This document shows, piece after piece, positions 10,434-22,229 of a DNA stretch of 64,000 nucleotides. The translations under genes were made by a program, and so were the position numbers. Numbering within the stretch: the first letter of the stretch is position 1; the number at the start of each line of letters is the position of its first letter. The notes below the pieces were generated by a model. It was not told the DNA's origin and searched no databases. It saw nothing but the letters and a program-made list of their open reading frames with translations. The stretch comes from Turnera subulata. Its lineage: Eukaryota; Streptophyta; Magnoliopsida; Malpighiales; Passifloraceae. The stretch is from the NCBI GenBank assembly GCA_028386065.3, contig JAKUCV010007293.1:48386-112385 (forward strand), read 5' to 3'.

Positions 10434-11894
10434 ACAGGGGATGAATGGATCTTAGATAGTGGATGCTCAAGGCATATGACAGGAGAAGTATCCAAGTTTT
10501 CATTCCTAACCATGAAAGACCGAGGAAAAGTAACTTTTGGGGACAAGTCCAAAAGACACATTCTCGGGTTTGGTAACATTGACTCTATCCCATCCATTGA
10601 ACATGCTTAACTTGTTGATAATCTCTAATACAATTTGCTTACTGTTAGCCAACTCTATGATAAGGGATTTAAAGTCACTTTTGAAGTTTTAAAATGCTTA
10701 GTTAAGTTCTGTAGATGAAGATGTGATTTTTACCGGTACCAGAGAAGGGAATATTTATTCTATATCCTTTGATAATGCTACTAACCCTGACTTAAGTGTT
10801 TAAGTGCAAGGACAGAAACACCAACCTTATGGCACAAAAGGCTAGGGTATTCCAACTTGGACCTTATCTCTAGATTATCTAACAAGATATTGGTGAAAGG
10901 TTTACCCGCACTGAAATTTGAAAAAGAAGCCACATGTCGTGCATGTCAACTTGGTAAACAGGTTAAAAATTCCTTTAAACCCAAGTATGCTACCTCTACT
11001 TCTGGACCTCTAGAGTTGTTGCATATGGATTTTTTTGGACCTATGAGAACCATGAGTATAGGTCGTAAAAGATATGTCTTTGTCATAGTTGATGATTACT
11101 CAAGATATACATGGGTTATATTTCTTACTCATAAGGATCGTGCATGTGATGAGTTTAGTACTCTTGTTAGACGATTACAAAATGAAAAAGGATATAAAAT
11201 TTCAAAAATATGAAGTGATCATGGAGGTAAATTTGATAATCTTGCCATCAATAATTTCTGTGAGAAAAGTGGCATTGTACACACTTTTTTGACTCCTAGA
11301 ACACCTCAACAAAATGGAGTTGTTGAAAGGAAGAATCGAACATTGCAAGAAATGGCTAGAACTGTACTTAATGAGCATAAGTTACCAGCATATTTCTAGG
11401 CAAAGGGTGAGAACACAGCGTGTTACATTTTAAAAAGAGTCTCTATGCGTCCTATAATTGAAATGACATCCTATGAGATATGGTATGGGAAGAAACCAAA
11501 TATTTCTTACTTTCGGGTCTTTGCGCCTAAATTCTATATTTTGAATACAAAGGATAACCTTGATAAGTTTGAAGCAAAATCTGTTGATGGTATTTTTCTT
11601 GGCTATTCTACAACCAGTAAAGCTTATCGTGTCTATAACAAGATTAATATGGTTGTTGAAGAAACCATACATGTTGTTTTTTATGAAACTGACCCATGTG
11701 ATCCAAGTATTGATGAGGATCCAGATGTCATCCCTGAAGCTCAACCACAGGTTGTGAGCATTGATACTTCAGCAGAGGAAAAGGAAGAAGATCCTCCTAT
11801 ACTTATTCGACGAAATGATTCTCGAAAACATGATCCTCTGCCAGATCTGGTTGGTGAAAAATTAGAAGTTACTGCAAATGCTTCAACCTCATAG
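10434..11894 (+). pseudogene. Copia protease and integrase (SIRE-like element), broken
   Basis: Protease starts with EWILDSGCSRHMTGE near 10444, with its catalytic D-S-G intact. Integrase follows: the zinc-binding LWHKRLGYSN and CRACQLGK near 10830-10960, then the core with LLHMDFFGPM and VFVIVDDYSRYTWV near 11020-11120. Downstream are SDHGGKFDN, TPQQNGVVERKNRT near 11300-11340 and the GYSTTSKAYRVYN segment at 11600. Stops occur near 10610, 10715, 11213 and 11398, so the polyprotein is not made. Confidence 0.85.
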
Positions 11895-12059
11895 CACACT
11901 TCTTGAAACATCAAAGCACCTAGAGGACTCTCAACTGATGCTATTCTTGGTGACTTTACCATAGGAGTAACCACAAGGTCATCCATGCGAAATGTGAACG
12001 CACACCATGCATTCTTATCACAAATTGAGCAAAAAAACGCACAAGATGCCATTCAAGAT

Positions 12060-13540
12060 GAAAGTTGGATTAATGCAATGCAAGAGGAACTAAATCAATT
12101 CAAAAGAAGTGATGTGTAAGAGCTGGTATCCAGACCTCCTGAATACCCTGTCAATGGGACAAAATGAATTTTCAGAAACAAACTTGATGAATCTAGTATT
12201 GTGGTAAGAAACAAAGCAAGGTAAGTTGCTCAAGGCTATAATCAAGAAGAAGGTATTTTGATTATGATGAGACTTTTGCTCCTGTTGCTAGGTTAGAATC
12301 CATTCGCATGCTACTTGCCTTTGCATCATTTAGAACATTTAAATTATATCAAATGGATGTTAAGAGTGCATTTTTAAATGGCTTTATTATGGAAGAAGTG
12401 TATGTTGAACAACCACTGGGTTTTGAAAGTCATGAACATCCAGATTATGTGTACAAACTTAAATAGGCATTATATAGGCAGAAGCAAGCTCTTAGAGCAT
12501 GGTATGATAGATTAAGTTCTTATCTTGTGTCTAAGAGTTTTAGAAGAGGTAAAGTTGATTCTACTCTATTTGTCAAAACATGCAAAGATGACGTGATTAT
12601 TATGCAAATATATGTTGATGATATTCTATTTGGTGCTACTAATGATTCTCTTTGTAAGGACTTTGAGAAACTTATGCGCAGTGAGTTTGAGATGAGTATG
12701 ATGGGTGAACTCACATACTTTTTGGGATTTCAAGTTAAACAACTTGATGGTGGCATCTTCATAAATCAGGCAAAATACATCTGCGAGCTACTTAAAAGAT
12801 TTGGTATGGATGCAACCAAATCTAGTCCTATGCCTATGAGTACTTTGACTAAACTTGACAAGTTTGAGAGTGGTAAGGATGTTGATATCTAGATGTATCG
12901 AGGCACGATAGGTAGTCTCTTAATCTTACTACCACCAGACCTGACATCATGTTTAGTGTATGTCTATGTACTCGGTTTCAATCTTGTCCTAAAGAATCAC
13001 ATCTTAGAGCCATAAAACGTATTTTTAAGTACTTAAAAGGTACACCATCTTTAGGATTATGGTATCCCAAAGTTGATGCTTTTACTCTGCAAGCTATTTA
13101 GATGCAGACTTTGTAGGATGTACCTTAGATAGGAAAAGCACAAGTGGGAGTCTTGGTCAAGCAAGAAGCAAAATTCGGTTGCTACATCTACCATATAAGC
13201 TGAATATATCACGGCTGGAGCATGTTGTGCTCAATTTCTGCGGATGAAGAAAACTCTATCTGATTATGGACTAACTTTTAACTATGTGCCTATCTATTAT
13301 GATAATTCCAGTGCAATCAATTTGACCAAAAATTTTGTGCAACACTCTCGGGCTAAGCATATAGAAGTTCGGCACCACTTTATCCGAGATCATGTGTTGA
13401 AGAAGATGTGGCCATTGAGTTTGTCAAGACTGGAAATCAACCTGCTGATATTTTCACAAAGTCACTCAAAGAGAAGCAATTTACAAGAATCAGACTTGAG
13501 TTGGGCATGTGTAATATACCTTAAAAGTCTGCGAGTAAAT
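12060..13540 (+). pseudogene. Copia reverse transcriptase and RNase H (SIRE-like element), broken
   Basis: Reverse transcriptase motifs appear in order: DETFAPVARLESIRMLLA near 12265, LYQMDVKSAFLNG near 12345 and the catalytic IYVDDILFG near 12608. RNase H motifs follow: an acidic SYLDADF-type segment near 13090, AEYITAGACCAQFL near 13200 and KHIEVRHHFIRDHV near 13357. It ends in NQPADIFTKSL-type sequence near 13440-13475. Stops or frameshifts occur near 12118, 12165, 12466, 12890 and 13100. The YVDD box is intact, so decay is by frame loss, not by active-site change. Confidence 0.85.
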
Positions 13541-14142
13541 CTGGTTGCTGCATAAACCATATCTATGCATACATGTTCATGCATCATATTAGGCTATTGC
13601 ATTCACAACACTTGCACACAAACACTATGCATTCAAGCAAATGAGGACACTTTTAAAAGGTGTTCAAATCATTAGAAAAACTGAAAAGAAACTTGGGAAG
13701 TTCTGGTACTATAAGAAACCATTTAAGAGGAGACATTGAGGAAATATGGTTTTTGGGAAAAACCATTTCGTAACAGCCAACGGTTATTAACCGGAAGAAA
13801 AAGGCAGAGACAAGGCAATTGCATTCTGCAAAAGGTAGTTACCTTTTTATGTTTCCCATATCTGTCAGAGGAAACTAAAGGAAGTGGAGAAGTTATTATA
13901 ATAAAACCGCTCCCTATATCCCGTGAGCCACTCTCTCTACTACAATATTCAATTTCCTTCAGAAACCCGAATTTATCTATCCCTCGCCAAAACTCTCTGA
14001 AATAAACACAGAAATCCTTAAACACTCAAACCTCCAAATCTTCAAGATAAAGACACACTTTGGAAAGGGTAACCCAGCTAAGGAAACCAACACCTCAAAA
14101 TCCTCCACAAAAGTACAACCCCAATCTTCTAAGAAAACTCCA

Positions 14143-16450
14143 GTGGAGAAGAAGAAGCAAGGCAGCATGGATTTGACATCAACGGAGAAGACTGCTGCGG
14201 AAGGCTTGAAGAAATTCAAGGCTGACGAGTTGGTGAAAGTAAAAATCGAAAAAAGCAAGGAGATTTTGAGGGCATATACAAAGAAATCAAAGGCTCCGGG
14301 TAGTACTCTAACTCTCCACCATCTGTTTCAAATGCTACTAAGATAGCAATAGAGAGAATCTATGATCCAAAATATGCTAGACGTGACATTGTTCCTTCTA
14401 AAGAGAAACACGCTGGTGTGAGGATGTTTTATGAGGCAGAAGAGTGGGCAATAGAGAATATACAGGGAGCGTGTAAAATACTCTCTGATATATTAAATGC
14501 TGAAAAAATTAATTCTGTTTCGTCTAGTATTATGAAGAGATTTGGTGAAGTTAGAGAAAGAGCCGCTCGTGAATACTTCCTCAGTGTGTTGAGACCAGTG
14601 GTACCGGGATGTGAAGGGTGTCCGTTAGGTCACGTTATGGATGCAGACTTAGCTCAAAAAGAGAAGGAGATGGCTGCTAGGCAAAAACTATTTGAGGAGA
14701 AAATGCAAAAACTCTACAATTTGGCTGTTGAACAAAACAAATCCTTTCAAAAGGAGCCCACTACCAAGCAAATACTGACACCCTTGTAGAGATGGGCTCA
14801 CGGAATCACATTCGACCCAAAAGTTTCAAAGAAAGTTGCTGCAGCCTCGTTAGACCGATTCTTTATAATCAGAACTTTGTATGAAGCAGAAGCTGAGGTG
14901 CCTGCAGAGACATCTGGTGCCACCAGAATTCTACCTTAAAAGCCCACTGCCAGAGAAATTGATTCTCTTGTGCATGTTATCTTTGGCAAATTCGGAAAGC
15001 TTAGTTCAAGTGAAGCTAAGATGTTTCTTGAAGAATTGATTAATAAACTAGAGCCTGTAGTAGAAAATGAGAATATGGTTGCTGGCAAAACCAAATCTCT
15101 AGAAGGAGTGGAAAATTTTGAGAAGGGTGTGATTGACTCTGACTCTTATGTGGAAATGGCTGAGACAGAAACTTCCAAGAAGAGAGAAAGAGTGAAAGGA
15201 TGTGAGTCTGGGAAGAGTACAAGCTACAAGTCTGCGGAGGATGATCTGGTTGCTGAAAAACCAAATCTTGAAGAGAATCCTGCAGATGATTTCATCTCCA
15301 AATTGTACTCTAATGATGAGCAAGGAAAGGAGAATGAAGATGAAAATGTTGATTCTGAGGAGCACGTTGATGATGAAAAGGAGAAAGAAGCAGATGGAGA
15401 AGAAGAAGAAGAAAAAGAGGATGAGGATGTAAAAAATGACGAGGAAACTAAGGAGAAACATGATAACGATGAGGCTGTTGATGATGGGCAAGAGAAAGAA
15501 GAGGATGCCGAGGATGATGATGGGGAGAATCAAGAATCCAAAGAGGAACAGGAAGACGACGAAGAAGAAGATCTAAAGCCCCCAATGAAAAATGCAAAGA
15601 CAAATGCCAAGACCAAATCTGATGAGTTAGTAAAGAAAGAGGATGGGACGAAGCAATTTAAGACACTCACTAAGGACTATAATGTGGTCTTGGAAGACTT
15701 TGAAGATCTTGGAATCACTCCCATCTTGAAGCATTTTAAGCTCAACTATTTGGCCACTTTGAAGAACCAAACGGATGAAGGATTTGTGACTGAATTCTAC
15801 TAGAATCTGCACATTAAGATGGACAAGAATGATGAGGTCAAGTATTTGGTGAGCAATGTTTGGGCAAGAAGGTCAAGGTGACAGAAGACATCATCCAAGA
15901 CGTGCTCAAGTTGAAGAAAGGCACTATCAAGCACTACAACACCAAGTCCGGGGTTAAAGTGAACATCAAAGGAGCTCCTTCTTACAGTCAGCAAACAAAA
16001 TTAGTGTATGGTTCTTCCAAGAAAGGCATATATCAGCAGACTATCCCTCTTGCCAGAGCAGTGTTGTACATGCTCACACGAGTGACTTTGCCACGCCCTT
16101 GGCGCTTCAATGAGATTTCCAATGCCGACTTGTGGCTAGTTGCTTGCCTCATAGAGGAGAGTCCAGTTTGTTGGGAATATCAGATTTTTCACCACATGGC
16201 TCTTTATAAATCCAGAAGTCATGGCCGTTTGGTTACACTGATTGCAAAGAGATTTGGTGTAAAATCGCCAAAATGTGCTACTCTTTAGCAGATCGCGCTC
16301 ATTGATCGCAGAACCTTGTCCAATATGAGCACCAAGATTGGCATGAATGGAAAGTATTAAGTGATTTGTGCTAGGGCAAATGCTAAGTCTAAGTCTTTTG
16401 GAGACAGATGTGGTTGCTTTCCGTGATGTGGTCAATGATTTTAATGATGA
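14143..16450 (+). pseudogene. Additional env-like region of the SIRE-like element, broken
   Basis: After RNase H and a leader-like stretch the element keeps about 2.3 kb of discontinuous coding sequence (14143-14346, 14418-14789, 14970-15803, 15860-16288). The first part is lysine-rich. The third has long runs of glutamate and aspartate (15300-15580). The last has RGVLYMLTRVTLPRP-like and WRFNEISNADLWLVACLIEE sequence that resembles the putative plant transposon protein domain of such extra frames. SIRE-type elements carry an extra frame here that is called env-like; I see no clear signal peptide or membrane anchor, so an envelope role is not supported. Stops separate every part. Confidence 0.6.
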
Positions 16451-17072
16451 GATGATGGCACAATTTGAGCTGGTTCTTTCCTAATTCCCTCCTCAAGTAT
16501 CCTCTGATGATGAATGAAGCCTTTCTAGATCTGATGCCTTAGAAATTATGCATTGCATCTCTCTTAGTATTATAATTTGGTTCTTATTTTGGTTGGTGAT
16601 ATTTCTGGATATTTTATATTTTTTTGGATATTATGGTTGATGACTTTGGATATTACTCTTTTGAATATTTTAATCTGCATGATCTTTGTTTATATGTTTT
16701 GTACTCTCTTTCTGTTGATGCCAAAATGGGGAGAAATCTGTTGTTGTGTTGATTGACTGCATGCAGGAACAATGGTTATGGTTTCTGCGAGAAACCAAAA
16801 CATCGGAGAAATATGTGTACATGTGTTTGATTATGCATGCACTGTTGTAAGCATTAGTTGATGCTACTATTGTGATATGGTTGGTCTTAAAACCATATAT
16901 GTTTAATCTGACTAAGTCTTATGTAGGAAGTGTGGAGTTGAAATTCTGGTTTTTATTAAAAACCACACTTGAGTCTGTGATTTGGTTTCTCCCATAAACA
17001 AAAATTTACAATAATAAATGTTGTGCGACTTCGTATTTGTTATCCATTTATCTAATCTTTTGTGCCGAAAAT

Positions 17073-17118
17073 GGAAACTAAAGGGGGAGATATATGGAAA
17101 CTAAAGGGGGAGATATAT
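17073..17118 (+). repeat. Duplicated polypurine-type motif
   Basis: A 23-bp unit containing aaactaaagggggagatata is present twice head to tail (17073-17095, 17096-17118), about 190 bp before the 3' LTR. A further agaaagggggagcc lies near 17211. Confidence 0.7.
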
Positions 17119-17289
17119 GATTGACTGATGTATGCCAATATAGAATTCACAAGGAATACTTTATGTGTTTTTCAAAACTTATCTTTTTTGAAATACAAAA
17201 ATATTTTAGAAAGGGGGAGCCCGAGAAATCACATGGATATTTTTTGAACCCTTGTTACATGTAAAATCAACACAAATTTTTCATCATAA

Positions 17290-17302
17290 AAAAGGGAGAG
17301 AT
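17290..17302 (+). other. Polypurine tract of the SIRE-like element
   Basis: The purine run aaaagggagagat directly precedes the TGTTGACA start of the 3' LTR at 17303. Confidence 0.7.
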
Positions 17303-18335
17303 TGTTGACAAAAAAATTAGGGTTAATCACCTTTTAATGCTAAACTATGATTAACCATGTTGATTATCTGGTTTTGATGACTAACAAATTACAAGTCTGT
17401 TGTTAGTTTTACTTGTGTTGATTTTTGCTTACAGGAAGAATTATGGTTTTTGTTGATATCATATCTCAGACACACGACATATGGTTTTTATCGATACCAT
17501 ATCTGTGAGCTGTCACTATCAACCTTTTGAGCAAGTTGCGTGTGGTCCTACAAGCATTAAAATCCCACTTCCAACCGTTTGAATTGATGTAAAAGTGAGA
17601 GGGATGACTTTGTGGAAGTGCAAGAGATATTCCCACCTCACTCCTACTCAACTCTAGAAGGTGGTCCAAACTTTCTTGATTTGGTAATACTTTGCAACCA
17701 AGGAGTTGACATAATACAACGGCACCAAACTTAAGCTTTTATGAACTGAAGTCAACTGGAGTACAACGAGCCGTTGCAGGAGCCTATCCCCCATACTTAG
17801 ATTCTATAATGAGGGTCTTTTACACCTCTGAGGACTCATCCCAACAACTGTGCAAAATATGAGTGTATACTTGTGCTAGAAAATTTGGTATCTGATCCCG
17901 TTTTTCTGCTTACTGTGCGAAATACATTCAAAGGGATAATTTGTATGCAAGACTTAGCTTTGTTTTGCTGGGTACTCAAGTCTAGGATTAGATTTGAGGA
18001 TAGGTTAGAGCTTAGCCTGTGAAAAGCTTGTAAAGGTTTGAGATTAGCCTAGAAAAGCTTGTGTTTGTAACGGTTAAGGTTGATCCTGCAAAAACCAAAG
18101 TATAGTGAGTGTTTGAAATCCTAAAGGAATGAACCTTTAGGTAGTGGAGGTACCTGGTAAGGGGGACCACTCTAAATCTTCTGTGTCAATCTCTCTCTAC
18201 CTTCCTTAATCGATTCTTACTCTAAGCACTTATCTCGCGTAACAGAGATTTGATTTCTCAAAAACCAGTTCTCACAGTCAGAAAAAATTTAAAGCCTATT
18301 TCACCCCTCCCCTCTTAGGCACTTTTGGGCCAACA
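17303..18335 (+). repeat. 3' LTR of the SIRE-like Copia element
   Basis: Starts TGTTGACA and ends gggccaaca. It is homologous to 7472-8505 along its length. The next five bases, tgact, match the left flank ggact at four of five positions. Confidence 0.9.
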
Positions 18336-18490
18336 TGACTCCCTCATCATCGCCGCGCAGAACGCCTACTTCTTCGTTGCCCTCCGTTCTGCATTCAGCT
18401 CTTTTGCCCTCGACCTCCTCGCTTCCTTCCTCTGCACCCACGCCAACTTCCTCAACAGTGTCTGGGCCTCCCATCTTCACCAATTTTTTT
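18336..18490 (+). pseudogene. NEF1-like: NEF1-like first exon, 3' part
   Basis: Joining 7471 to 18341 (one target-duplication copy removed) keeps the reading frame. It continues DSLIIAAQNAYFFVALRSAF, then LDLLASFLCTHANFLNSVWA. In NEF1 the same place has a SLIAAQ-FFF membrane segment followed by an LLA-FLCA-TNFL-W segment. The match fades after about 18486, where AT-rich non-coding sequence and then the right Mutator TIR begin. This proves that the Copia element inserted into an already captured exon. Confidence 0.75.
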
Positions 18491-18740
18491 CTACTTCTAT
18501 TAAACAATTTAATATATTAAATTTATATTAAAAATGTTACAATAATTTCTTATCATAAAAAAATACATAAAGTGGGTCCCACTTGACACGTTGGACAGAG
18601 CGTGTGCGGTCCACGTGCTGCAATTTGTCCGAAAAATAGGACGCGCATACCTCACGTATCACCCGGACAGTCCACGTCATCAGTATGGCTGCCCGAAACT
18701 CCTAAAGAGAACAAAAAAAATAAGAGTGTAGACCCAGAAA

Positions 18741-18813
18741 GGGACAAAAAATAGTACAAATCCCCTACACAGTACTTTTGAAATATTACGGACCCTATGT
18801 ATACGATTTATCC
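18741..18813 (-). repeat. Pack-MULE right terminal inverted repeat
   Basis: Reverse complement matches 6613-6685. It is followed at once by the second AAGGAGCAA (18814-18822). Confidence 0.85.
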
Positions 18814-18849
18814 AAGGAGCAAGATTAATGATGTTGTAATCCGACAATG

Positions 18850-19340
18850 ATTATATTTTGTTGCGGTTGCATTTCGCGGTATGCTTGGGATTTAAAGATC
18901 GGTGGAGGATGAAGTGTGGAATGATGACTCACGGTTGAACCAGAAAGGGAAAGATAGTAATGTCTACCTATTATAATATTGAGATTGCAGTGTGTTTACC
19001 TGCATGACTGTATTGATTCTTTCAAATAACTTTTTACTGCACTTTTTTACTGCACTCTTTTATCAGGCGACAGTGTGACACAGTGTGGGCTGCTTAACGT
19101 GAAATTTAATTTTATCCTTTCACCTTTGCTAGGAAATGCCCATGTGAGCATTATCACATTTGTTCCATTGCCTTGCTAAGTTGCTAATTGGTTAGTGACT
19201 GATCATTCATGCGAACTGGCAGGTGTTGATAAAATCCTGCGTCCGGGCACGTTCATGCAAACTGATTGGTTAGTGACTGACCGTTCATGCAAACTGACAC
19301 GTGTTGATCAAATCCAGCCACGGAGACCGTTCATGCAATC
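18850..19340 (+). repeat. Copy of the duplicated segment seen at 1811-2810 and 3225
   Basis: Shares the gatcggtggaggatgaa and gatgactcacggttgaacca blocks, the ctgcatgactgtattgattc block and the hexamer-rich bases around aaatcctgcgtccgg with the left part of the window. No coding function is seen. Confidence 0.7.
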
Positions 19341-19592
19341 TTTCCAATTATGCTTTAATCTACATGTTTTAGTCATCAATATTTTGAGGGCCAAAATATA
19401 AAAAAAAAATATGGTCAAATCAAGACTCATGAAATTAGAGGAAAAAATTTTCTTCACGCAAATCGTGTGAACAACACCCCATCACAAGTTGCAGGAAAGA
19501 TTCAAAAGAGAAAGAAAGAGAGGGTGAGATTTAATAGATATTTCAAACTTGACAATAAGTGTGTGATAAGGAGTGAGAGTGTGAATAAAAAA

Positions 19593-20435
19593 TGGGTTAA
19601 AGACTTGCTTCATCCAGTATTGGACGCTAAAGTCGAAATTCATCATTGTGTAAGATTTTAGTTTCGTTTCAGCACTTTATTTTTCCTATTTGGCTTACTT
19701 TGGTCCCTTTCGCCGGCATCCGGTCAAAAATGCTGATGTGGCAAGGTTTCCGATGCCACGTCAGCATATGTCGAAGAAACTTGTCAGGTCGAACCAACAA
19801 ATCGAACCGGCTCGACCCGATCAGTTTGACCACCCAAAAGACCCATTTTGCAAAATGGGTGAGGGCCGAAGTTTGTTCAATTTTTTTCTTTTCTTTTTTC
19901 CTAAAATTATTTTTTTAAAACCTTTCACTGAATTAAAAATTCATTAAAAAATAATAAATTATACTAATTAAATAATAACTAATAATAATTTAATTTCTTT
20001 TAAAACTTTTGTTGATTGAAAAAATAAAAATTCTTTCAAAAATAAAATAATAACTTCTAGTAGTTAAATCATAAGTTATTATTTTGTTTTTAAAAGAATT
20101 TTTAATTCAATGAAATAAAGAAATTAATTTTAGGAAAAAAGAAAAGAAAAAAATGGTCAAAATCCGAACCCCCGTCGGATTTGCAAAATGGGTCTTTTGA
20201 ATGGAAGAACCGATTGGGTCAAATCGGTTCGATTTGCTAGTTTCAACCTGACATATTTCTTCCACATATGCTGATGTGGCGTAGGAAACCTTGTCACGCC
20301 AGCATTTTCCACCACGAGAAAAACCAAAGCAAGCCAACTAGGAGGGAATAGAGGGATAAAAAGAAGTCAAAATATAATACAGAGATGAATTTCAACTTTA
20401 ACATCCAACACAGAGGTAAAACAAGTCATTAACAC
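19593..20435. mobile_element. Foldback TIR element with long arms (Mutator-like MITE)
   Basis: The arms run from about 19593 to 19935 and from about 20110 to 20435 and are reverse complements over roughly 300 bases, sharing for example AAAAGACCCATTTTGCAAA and GCTGATGTGGC. The centre is AT-rich. The flanks aataaaaaa (19584-19592) and aatgaaaaa (20436-20444) agree at eight of nine positions, fitting a 9-bp Mutator-type duplication. There is no coding capacity, so the element is non-autonomous. Confidence 0.75.
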
Positions 20436-20556
20436 AATGAAAAATAAAGAAAATCTACAGAGTTTCTGTCTCAACTTGACCACAATGTTTGTTGTGTGAG
20501 AGAGTGCTTACGATAAGATAATGAGAAGGGAGAGAACTGATAGAAACTACAAGACT

Positions 20557-20874
20557 GGACTAATCATATATTTTATCTTTATGTGTGTACTTTGAATATT
20601 TTTCATTTCGTTTGTATTACAAAATGAGCATTTTTTATTTTTGTGTTGAATTTTTGAAATATTTTTTATTTTTCACCAATTTTTCACACAGAAAATGCTG
20701 ATGTATAATTTTTTTAAAATTTTTTTCCCAAGTCAATATTTTCTGAGAGAAAAATTGGAGAAAAACGAAAAATGTCTAGGAAATTTAATACAGAGATGAA
20801 AATGTCCATTTTATAACACATGGATGAAAACTGTCTAAAACAACAAACACAAATATGAAAAATGTAGTTAGTCC
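20557..20874. mobile_element. Small TIR element (MITE), 318 bp
   Basis: The left arm starting GGACTAATCATA matches the reverse complement of the right arm (starting GGACTAACTACA). Complementarity continues imperfectly for about 140 bases, including CAATTTTTC and CAGAAAAT. It is almost entirely arm sequence. Its outer arm sequence resembles that of the 19593-20435 element. Candidate target duplication aaactacaa / aaactagta is imperfect. Confidence 0.65.
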
Positions 20875-22212
20875 AAACTAGTACAGAACCATATTTTGGA
20901 TACTATACTTTTAATTATCCTTTTATTTTACCATAAAACATACTTTATGTAAAAAAAAATATATATGTCCATTACAAAACTTACCGTCTTATACAATATT
21001 TCGTTAGGGGGGATGAGTTAGCTAATTTACTCCTTTTTTTCTTTTTCGAAGATTTAGTTTTTTCTATGCAACCAATTGGGAAAACAATAAAAAAAAGCAA
21101 GAATTGAAGATAGGTAAGTAAAGGACAGTGGTTCCCCCAACAATGAGTACGTCCACTATTCAAAAGGCGAACCAAAAACCTATAATACACACAAGTTTTT
21201 GCGGGCAAAATTTACAAATCTAACCCAAAATTTAACCTAGGATTGTCTACCCAACAAGATTAACTCTTAATCCTACCGATAACAACTCTTTTCCAGGGAA
21301 ACCTTCAAGAGTGACCCACTCAAGAAGCAACAAGTTTAAGCACAAAGAATTTCTCACAAGGTAAGCACTTTTTCACAACTTAGAATCACTTGAATAGCTA
21401 GGTTAAAGTCCAAAGAGGCTTCTGCCTTCTATTTATAGATTCTAGGGATGGGAAGGTGTGTTCTACAACGGCTAGTTGTCATCCAGATGGCTCCAAATAG
21501 ACTTTTTCCTTCTCCTCTAAAAATTGTCCGCATAGGTGAGACAAATTTGGACATTACTTGAGCAGCAATTGTTTTTCTTCAAAAAGTTTTCCAAAAATTA
21601 AAAGTGAGGACCACCGTATCTTTCAAGGGGGAGGGAGGATGTGAGCACCATTTTTCTAAACTTTTTTTTACCCTTGGAGAGTAAGTATAACCGTTATTTG
21701 AGTTCTTTTAGTATCAGCTACTTTTAGAGACCACAACTCAACTGTCCTGAAAACAAACTTTTGGTTTGTTGCTTGTAATTGTGAACACCCAAATTTGACC
21801 TACGGATATTCTTTTAAGTTAGATTTTTAACACACTTGAACCTTGAGATTGATGAGATGATTTAGTCTTTACTTAAGGCATGTTTGGAATTTATTTTAGT
21901 AGAATTTATATATTTTGGTAATTTGAACATTTATGTGTTTGAATTTTAGGATTAATGAGACGATTTATTCTTAGGATAAAAATATATATTAAGGTCTAAA
22001 TTACTAAAATATATTTTATTCTAATTTATTTTGGCCTTCTTATTTACTTCAACCAAATTATATTGAGATGATTTATTCTTGAGCTAGAAATGAATTTAGA
22101 GGCGTAAGCTAATGGAATGTGGATTCTCCAGAGTTAATTGGAACCCAAACACATTACTTGCAGACGAATCTTAACTCTTATTTTCGTGGAAAATCAGAAT
22201 CAAATCATCCTT
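20875..22212. other. AT-rich spacer with weak repeat signals
   Basis: No gene is recognised. A minus-strand TATA-like tctataaata near 21430-21440, beside gcagaagcc-type sequence, suggests an LTR remnant at about 21190-21640. At 21880-22160 the ends ggcatgtttggaa and ttggaacccaaacac look like weak inverted termini of a MITE. Both readings are tentative. Confidence 0.35.
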
Positions 22213-22229
22213 AAAAAAGTAAATGTGTT

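Larger units (their letters stand above)
7472..18335 (+). mobile_element. Ty1/Copia retrotransposon, SIRE/Maximus-like, complete but decayed
   Basis: Two LTRs of about 1033 bp (7472-8505 and 17303-18335) flank PBS, gag, protease, integrase, reverse transcriptase, RNase H and an additional env-like region. The flanks are ggact (7467-7471) and tgact (18336-18340), a 5-bp target duplication with one change. Domain order (integrase before reverse transcriptase) is Copia. Long LTRs, a gag with coiled coil and a large extra region after RNase H suggest the SIRE/Maximus lineage. The LTRs differ at roughly one base in ten by eye, so the insertion is old, and all frames are broken. Confidence 0.9.
6613..18813. 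mobile_element. Pack-MULE (Mutator-like) carrying a NEF1-like exon, split by a Copia element
   Basis: The ends form terminal inverted repeats of about 72 bp. The left begins just after aaggagcaa (6604-6612) and the right ends just before the same nine bases (18814-18822), a perfect 9-bp target duplication as made by Mutator transposases. The arms share TTTCAAAAGTACTGT and TGTACTATTTTTTGTC. After removing the Copia insertion (7472-18335 plus its 5-bp duplication) the element is about 1.33 kb. It contains promoter, 5' leader and first-exon sequence of a NEF1-like gene and no transposase. Capture of host gene fragments between Mutator TIRs defines a Pack-MULE. Confidence 0.85.

Noticed and set aside
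15099..15533. Minus-strand hydrophobic frame resembling a membrane protein
   Set aside because: It is the complement of the glutamate/aspartate-rich plus-strand region of the env-like part; GAN codons read as hydrophobic residues on the other strand.
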